Below the pieces are notes generated by a model. The model searched no databases, had not been told where the DNA came from, and saw only the letters and a list, made by a program, of their open reading frames with translations. Both the position numbers and the translations under genes were made by a program. DNA of 64,000 bases from Hydractinia symbiolongicarpus (Eukaryota; Cnidaria; Hydrozoa; Anthoathecata; Hydractiniidae). Shown one piece after another: positions 60,062-64,000 of the stretch. Where the stretch lies: NCBI RefSeq assembly GCF_029227915.1, contig NC_079880.1, positions 21,762,501-21,826,500 of the forward strand. The letters are read 5' to 3'. Every line of letters begins with the position of its first letter. Position 1 is the first letter of the stretch.

Positions 60062-60460
60062 AAGAATATTTTAACCAGAATGAGTCAGCAAGGGGGTTTG
60101 ATCATACTAGGTCTTGTCTTTGGAGAGTGACGACTCCACTTATTACTCCAGTTATAAAAAAAATAAATAAAAAATATAATATTAGCAGGGGGGTTTGATC
60201 ACACATGATCTTGTCTTTGGAGAGTAACTACTCCACTTATTACCTGAGTTAAAAACAAAGAATAGCAAAGTTGAACAGAAAGTGGTCAAAGTTTACTTTA
60301 GGAAGGTAGGGATGTCTAGTTTCTGCTGATGACCGTCCGCGGACCTCTTCTTGTCTTTGGAGAGTAACAACTCCACTTATTACCTGAGTTAAAAACAAAG
60401 AATAGCAAAGTTGAACAGAAAGTGGTCAAAGTTTACTTTAGGAAGGTAGGGATGTCATTA
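60062..60460 (+). mobile_element. USP-LINE 3'-UTR fragment with tandem duplication (copy E)
   Basis: Plus-strand sequence matches copy B's 3' UTR from AGAATATTTTAACC through the tandem CTTGTCTTTGGAGAGTGACG hairpins and half of the 63-bp motif (60310-60350). A unit of about 140 bp then repeats up to a second truncated arm (GGATGTC near 60447). It lies between the P-element relic and the ISL2EU-like relic. Confidence 0.7.
60310..60350 (+). ncRNA. partial 63-bp structured motif, copy E
   Basis: The left arm and core (GGATGTCTAG, CTGCTGATGACCGTCCGCGG) are present. The right arm is lost where the tandem repeat begins. Confidence 0.45.
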
Positions 60461-60560
60461 GACAAGAAATATCATTACAGCTAGCTGTTTTGTCACCTCA
60501 TCATAAATTATTTCAGCAGTCATATTCACCTGTGTTATAGGGATTATGGATGACAGGATC

Positions 60561-60989
60561 TTACGTGCTGTTTAGCTGTGTTTTACCCCTAGTAAATGTA
60601 GGTATACGTAACACAGCACCACGGGTTGCAAGCTCCTCTTCAACTAAAAAACCTCTATCTGCAAGTACACAATCTCCATGCGTAACTAAGTTCAAAAATC
60701 TGAAATTGATTGTCATAGTCTTGTCAGATGGACGACCGCCCCATCCTGCTGATCGAAAACTGACTGTAACAGTTGGGGTTATTCCAATCAAGTATTTTAT
60801 TGTGTTGTGGTTTTTGTAGTTGGAGTAGGTCTGTGCATGTGCGGTTAAGTTTATTGGTCTTTCTATAAAAAATTCTGTGCAGTCGTTAATGGAAATGCAG
60901 TTCTTAAAACTTTTAAATGAAGGTGGTAAATTTGAGGGCATTGCATCGTTATCTGGCCAAACTTTGAAACTTCTAAGCTTTAAGACCAA
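60561..60989 (-). pseudogene. ISL2EU/IS4EU-type DDE transposase fragment
   Basis: A 142-residue open frame holds CISINDCTEFFIERPINLTA (first Asp), the HAQTYSNYKNHNTIKYLIGI and WGGRPSDK motifs, then DCVLADRGFLVEEELA (second Asp) and IPTFTRGKTQL. This is the central part of a DDE_Tnp_4 transposase; the C-terminal Glu region is missing after 60561. It is closely related in type to 48334-49028 but a different subfamily (QTYSNYKNHN vs AREIYIQTPKNH). Confidence 0.78.
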
Positions 60990-61136
60990 GGGTTGTATCT
61001 AATTGCGAAATATTTTAGAAATATTCCATTCACTGATTCCAAATCTTAAGCTTATGTCACGGTTCATTAACCCAAGGTTAAGTTTCATTAGGACTATCAT
61101 CAGGTGTTCTTCATAACTAAGATTTCAATATTCTCC

Positions 61137-63470
61137 TTAATCAAGTTTTCTGGTAATCCTTTTGCCATATGATTTTGGATTTTCTTTAAATTTAGAATAA
61201 AAAGAGAGAAGACTTTGTATTGCATCACTTCTTCCATAACCAATGAAGTGTTTTGGAGTAAGTAGCTGCTTAACTTTGTTTTTCCGGATATCAACATGTC
61301 TTTGCTTGATGTGAGGATTGAGATCTTTGTTGAAATCCTTTATGCTCCCTTCCAGCAGATGCATTTGTTGACGATTCATGCCAGCATTACGTAAAAACTG
61401 GATAAAGAAACCTAACGATGTAAATCTGGATCGCAGAGTACTAGCTTGCACGCCAGATGTTTTACCAATCATTTTAAGCGATGGATAGTGGTAAAAATCG
61501 CGAAATAAATGGATGTTCGTAAAGGTATGGCTTGGGAACATTTTCATATCTTCAGAAAAGACATGCCACATCGCAGCAACCTGATTTCTATGTTGTTGCG
61601 CTACATTTTTGTTATCTGTGTCTGGTCCCATTGAACAAGCCATGCTCTCCTGAAAGGCATTGAGCAAATCGTCAGAGTTTTCATAAAAGATCAAAAAATA
61701 ATCTTCTTCCTTAATTTTCCACTTATCACGCTCATTTTGTGATAACCGAATAGCATTAGGTGGAAGGTAGCTCTGATCGATTGTCCTTAATGGCTTTAAT
61801 TTCTCAGGGGCCGATCTGCGCACAAATTCCTCTGTCTCTCCTTCTCTTGTGTCTTCGTTGACCTTCTCTTTACCCTTTTCTTGGTTTCCTGAATGATCAA
61901 CTTCTGCCATCGAAGATTTGAAGCTAACTTTCCAACATGCTGCCCGTGATTCGCTTAAATTGCGTTTTCGCTCTTTTTCACTTAAGTTTCGATGTCTTTT
62001 GTGATGTTCTAGGTGATGATCGAAACGCAAAAACCACTCTGAGCACTCATCACAACGTAAAGGTAAAGGTGCCTTATGCTTATCCGATCTGCACCAAAGA
62101 AAAAAAAACTCTAAGTTCGCTTTGCTTTAATTTTGCATCGGTTATGCTAGACTTGTGCTTCATGATTAAATGTCTACTAAGCTTGTCCTTTATAAATATT
62201 TTACATTCAGGACATTTGTACACATAACTTCTCCGCTCGCCACAAGTGACTTTCCTCCACCACGTCGATACCACCCAAAAATTCCTTCATTAAATCTTTA
62301 ACCTTTTTTTCCTTTTTCTCAACACTTCTTTGCAGTCTCAATTTAGTAACAGACGATTTGATTTTTTTAAAACGTTTTTTAAAATTTTCTTGTGTTTTTC
62401 TTTGTTTTTTTACCACCGAAAATCCTCTTTCTGCTGCCATTTCAGCTTTTCGCATCATCCCTTCATTTTTAAACGAAGCCTGTAGGGAAAATTGCAATAC
62501 GATCTAAAAAACTTGACAACGATTTTAAACCCTATTTGCTATGAGTAACTTAAGTGAATTAGGTCAGGAAAATCGTAAACTTCAATCAACTTTAATTTAG
62601 AAAACGTTTTATAATCTGGCTAATCGAATTCTTAACAAAATGTCTTTCCTTAAGGAAGGGTTAACGCAAAAAACACTTCTTACATTCTCGTCAAAGGTGT
62701 TTCCTGCATTATACCAGTCCAAGTCTTCTTCATCAGACGATTCTTCATCTGGTACACAGTCCTTTTCCGGTACATATCGTCGCTTTTGAGCACGGGCGTA
62801 ATTCCATGCATCTCTTGCCGAAACATATCCCCTTTTTAGATTCTTCTTCTAGATAAAAAAAGCAATTTTGGCGTCGTTGTACAACATGGACAGTAAATTT
62901 TGTTTAACATTTACCTATGGACAAAACACTTTTTTTAACTTTTACCTTATTCAATGTTTGGCCGTCAACCTTACTTGCATCGTCATCATTTTCAGATTGT
63001 ACAACATTGTCACTCAAGTCAGATTGCTGTAAGTAAATTTGTATTGATACATATAAAAAGAATCAATATAAAAAAGTAACTTTGGATCAAATTTTCTTAA
63101 CAGTTTAAAAGGCAGCTGAAAAAGTCACAAATTAAGAATATCAAGAACAAGAGCGATGATAAAAAAATAAAATAAAAATAAAAGAAAATATGCATACTTC
63201 AATGTCAATAGAATTTTCTTTTGCAACCATCGTGTCTTTCGCCGCAACTTCATGTTCCTGTTTAGGCGGCTATAATTGCGAAGCATGAAAATTATAGTCC
63301 GGAGTTTATAAGTATTAAGTTACCAAGTCTAAATCAGCCCCTCCTTACAGTTTTAATGGAGGAAGTACTGAATAGAGAAATAAGGCTACCTTAAAGATAA
63401 TAAATGGAAAATTAGAACCTACCCATTGTTTGAAAAATCCAGGCTCAGTAATATCTAAAATGTTTTTACA
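61137..63470 (-). CDS. multi-exon zinc-finger protein, possibly recombinase-related (partial)
   Basis: Minus-strand exons joining in phase 0: about 63467-63423 (EPGFFKQW), 63270-63199 (PPKQEHEVAAKD), 63026-62946 (QSDLSDNVVQSENDDD), 62848-62684 (ending NAGNTFDEN) and from 62479 (ASFKNEGMMRKAEMAAERGF). Then come two C2H2 fingers (YKCPECKIFIKDKLSRHLIM...H and RCDECSEWFLRFDHHLEHH) and a 290-residue C-terminal part (62030-61137) with SGVQASTLRSRFTSLGFFIQ. This last helix pattern recalls the core-binding domain of tyrosine recombinases; no catalytic R-H-R-Y part follows. One frame change lies near 62260 and an intron near 62100. More coding-like exons (63688-63566, 63803-63751, right edge to 63859) suggest that it continues out of the window, but their phases do not all fit. 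Confidence 0.5.
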
Positions 63471-64000
63471 TACTTAAGCTTTGGGCAAAACTATTTTATA
63501 ATAGGGACCAAAACGTATAGAAAAATACTAGAGGCATACATTACATACCCTACATACATACATACCCATGTCTAAAATACTGCAACAGTTTTTCTCCGAA
63601 GGAGTATACTCTTTCTCCCAAACAGGATCCTTTTCTATCTCAAGTGAACATAACTTGCTTAAATTCCTCAATTGTACAAAACGTGACCCTGTTTAAATCG
63701 AAATAAAAGTAAAAAGAATCTTGTAAATTTTAAATTAAATAAATCTTCACCTTTCTCTATATTTGTAATTGCATCCATGTAGACAAGATAAGTTTTGAAA
63801 AATCTGTTTGGGAAAGACCATATAGTAAGCATAACTTTTCTCCTAAAATATCACTTACATTCCTGTGGAAAGGGTTCCTCTAGTTTGGAAAATTTCATTA
63901 TAAGAGATTTATCTTTTAAACAACCATAACCGTCTTCTACTTTGATGAAAAATAGATTTTTGATCAATATAATGTCACCAATAAAAATTTCGGCCAAGAT

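Overview
This is an AT-rich stretch of an animal nuclear genome: spliced genes with GT-AG introns, TSP1 and astacin modules, and a dense burden of old transposable elements. The mixture of DIRS, RTE, CR1-like, gypsy, Mutator-like, ISL2EU-like and RAG1-like elements, together with an astacin-TSP1 gene, fits a cnidarian best. That assignment is inference; the species is not identified.

Layout. From about 3.9 to 20.5 kb the minus strand carries exons of a secreted astacin-family protein followed by a thrombospondin type 1 repeat. Its protease exons have lost every zinc ligand that can be aligned. The introns hold an RTE-type LINE with a long (ATG)n tail, a tRNA-derived SINE, palindromes, a foldback repeat and a diverged tandem segmental duplication. 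From 20.5 to 27 kb the window is mostly non-coding, with a CR1/L2-like LINE remnant. From 27.0 to 31.5 kb lies a nearly complete DIRS retrotransposon (gag, RT-RNase H-methyltransferase-like region, tyrosine recombinase, inverted termini) disabled by two stops and two frameshifts. From 32 to 49 kb there is a nest of relics: C2H2 and HECT-like fragments, gypsy integrase, Mutator-like transposase, PHD-like and RPA-like segments, and several copies of a non-LTR element whose reverse-transcriptase-type protein (CCHC plus restriction-like nuclease) is fused to a C-terminal ubiquitin-specific protease.

From 53.95 to 59.23 kb lies the most striking object: a transposon-like unit of about 5.3 kb. It has CAC...GTG ends, a shared terminal 23-bp motif and a TTCT flanking duplication. 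It encodes one ten-exon, about 986-residue RAG1-like protein with the RAG1 zinc region and RING, the three acidic catalytic positions and the CxxC/HxxxxH zinc ligands of the RAG1 core. One exon is out of frame inside a short repeat. No RAG2-like gene lies inside it. From 59.5 to 61 kb there are P-element-like and ISL2EU-like transposase relics. From 61.1 kb to the right edge lie minus-strand exons of a zinc-finger protein that continues out of the window.

Few of these genes work together. The window is best read as two host-type genes (the astacin-TSP1 gene on the left and the zinc-finger gene on the right) flanking a mobile-element graveyard that contains two unusual element families: the RAG1-like transposon and the USP-bearing LINE.
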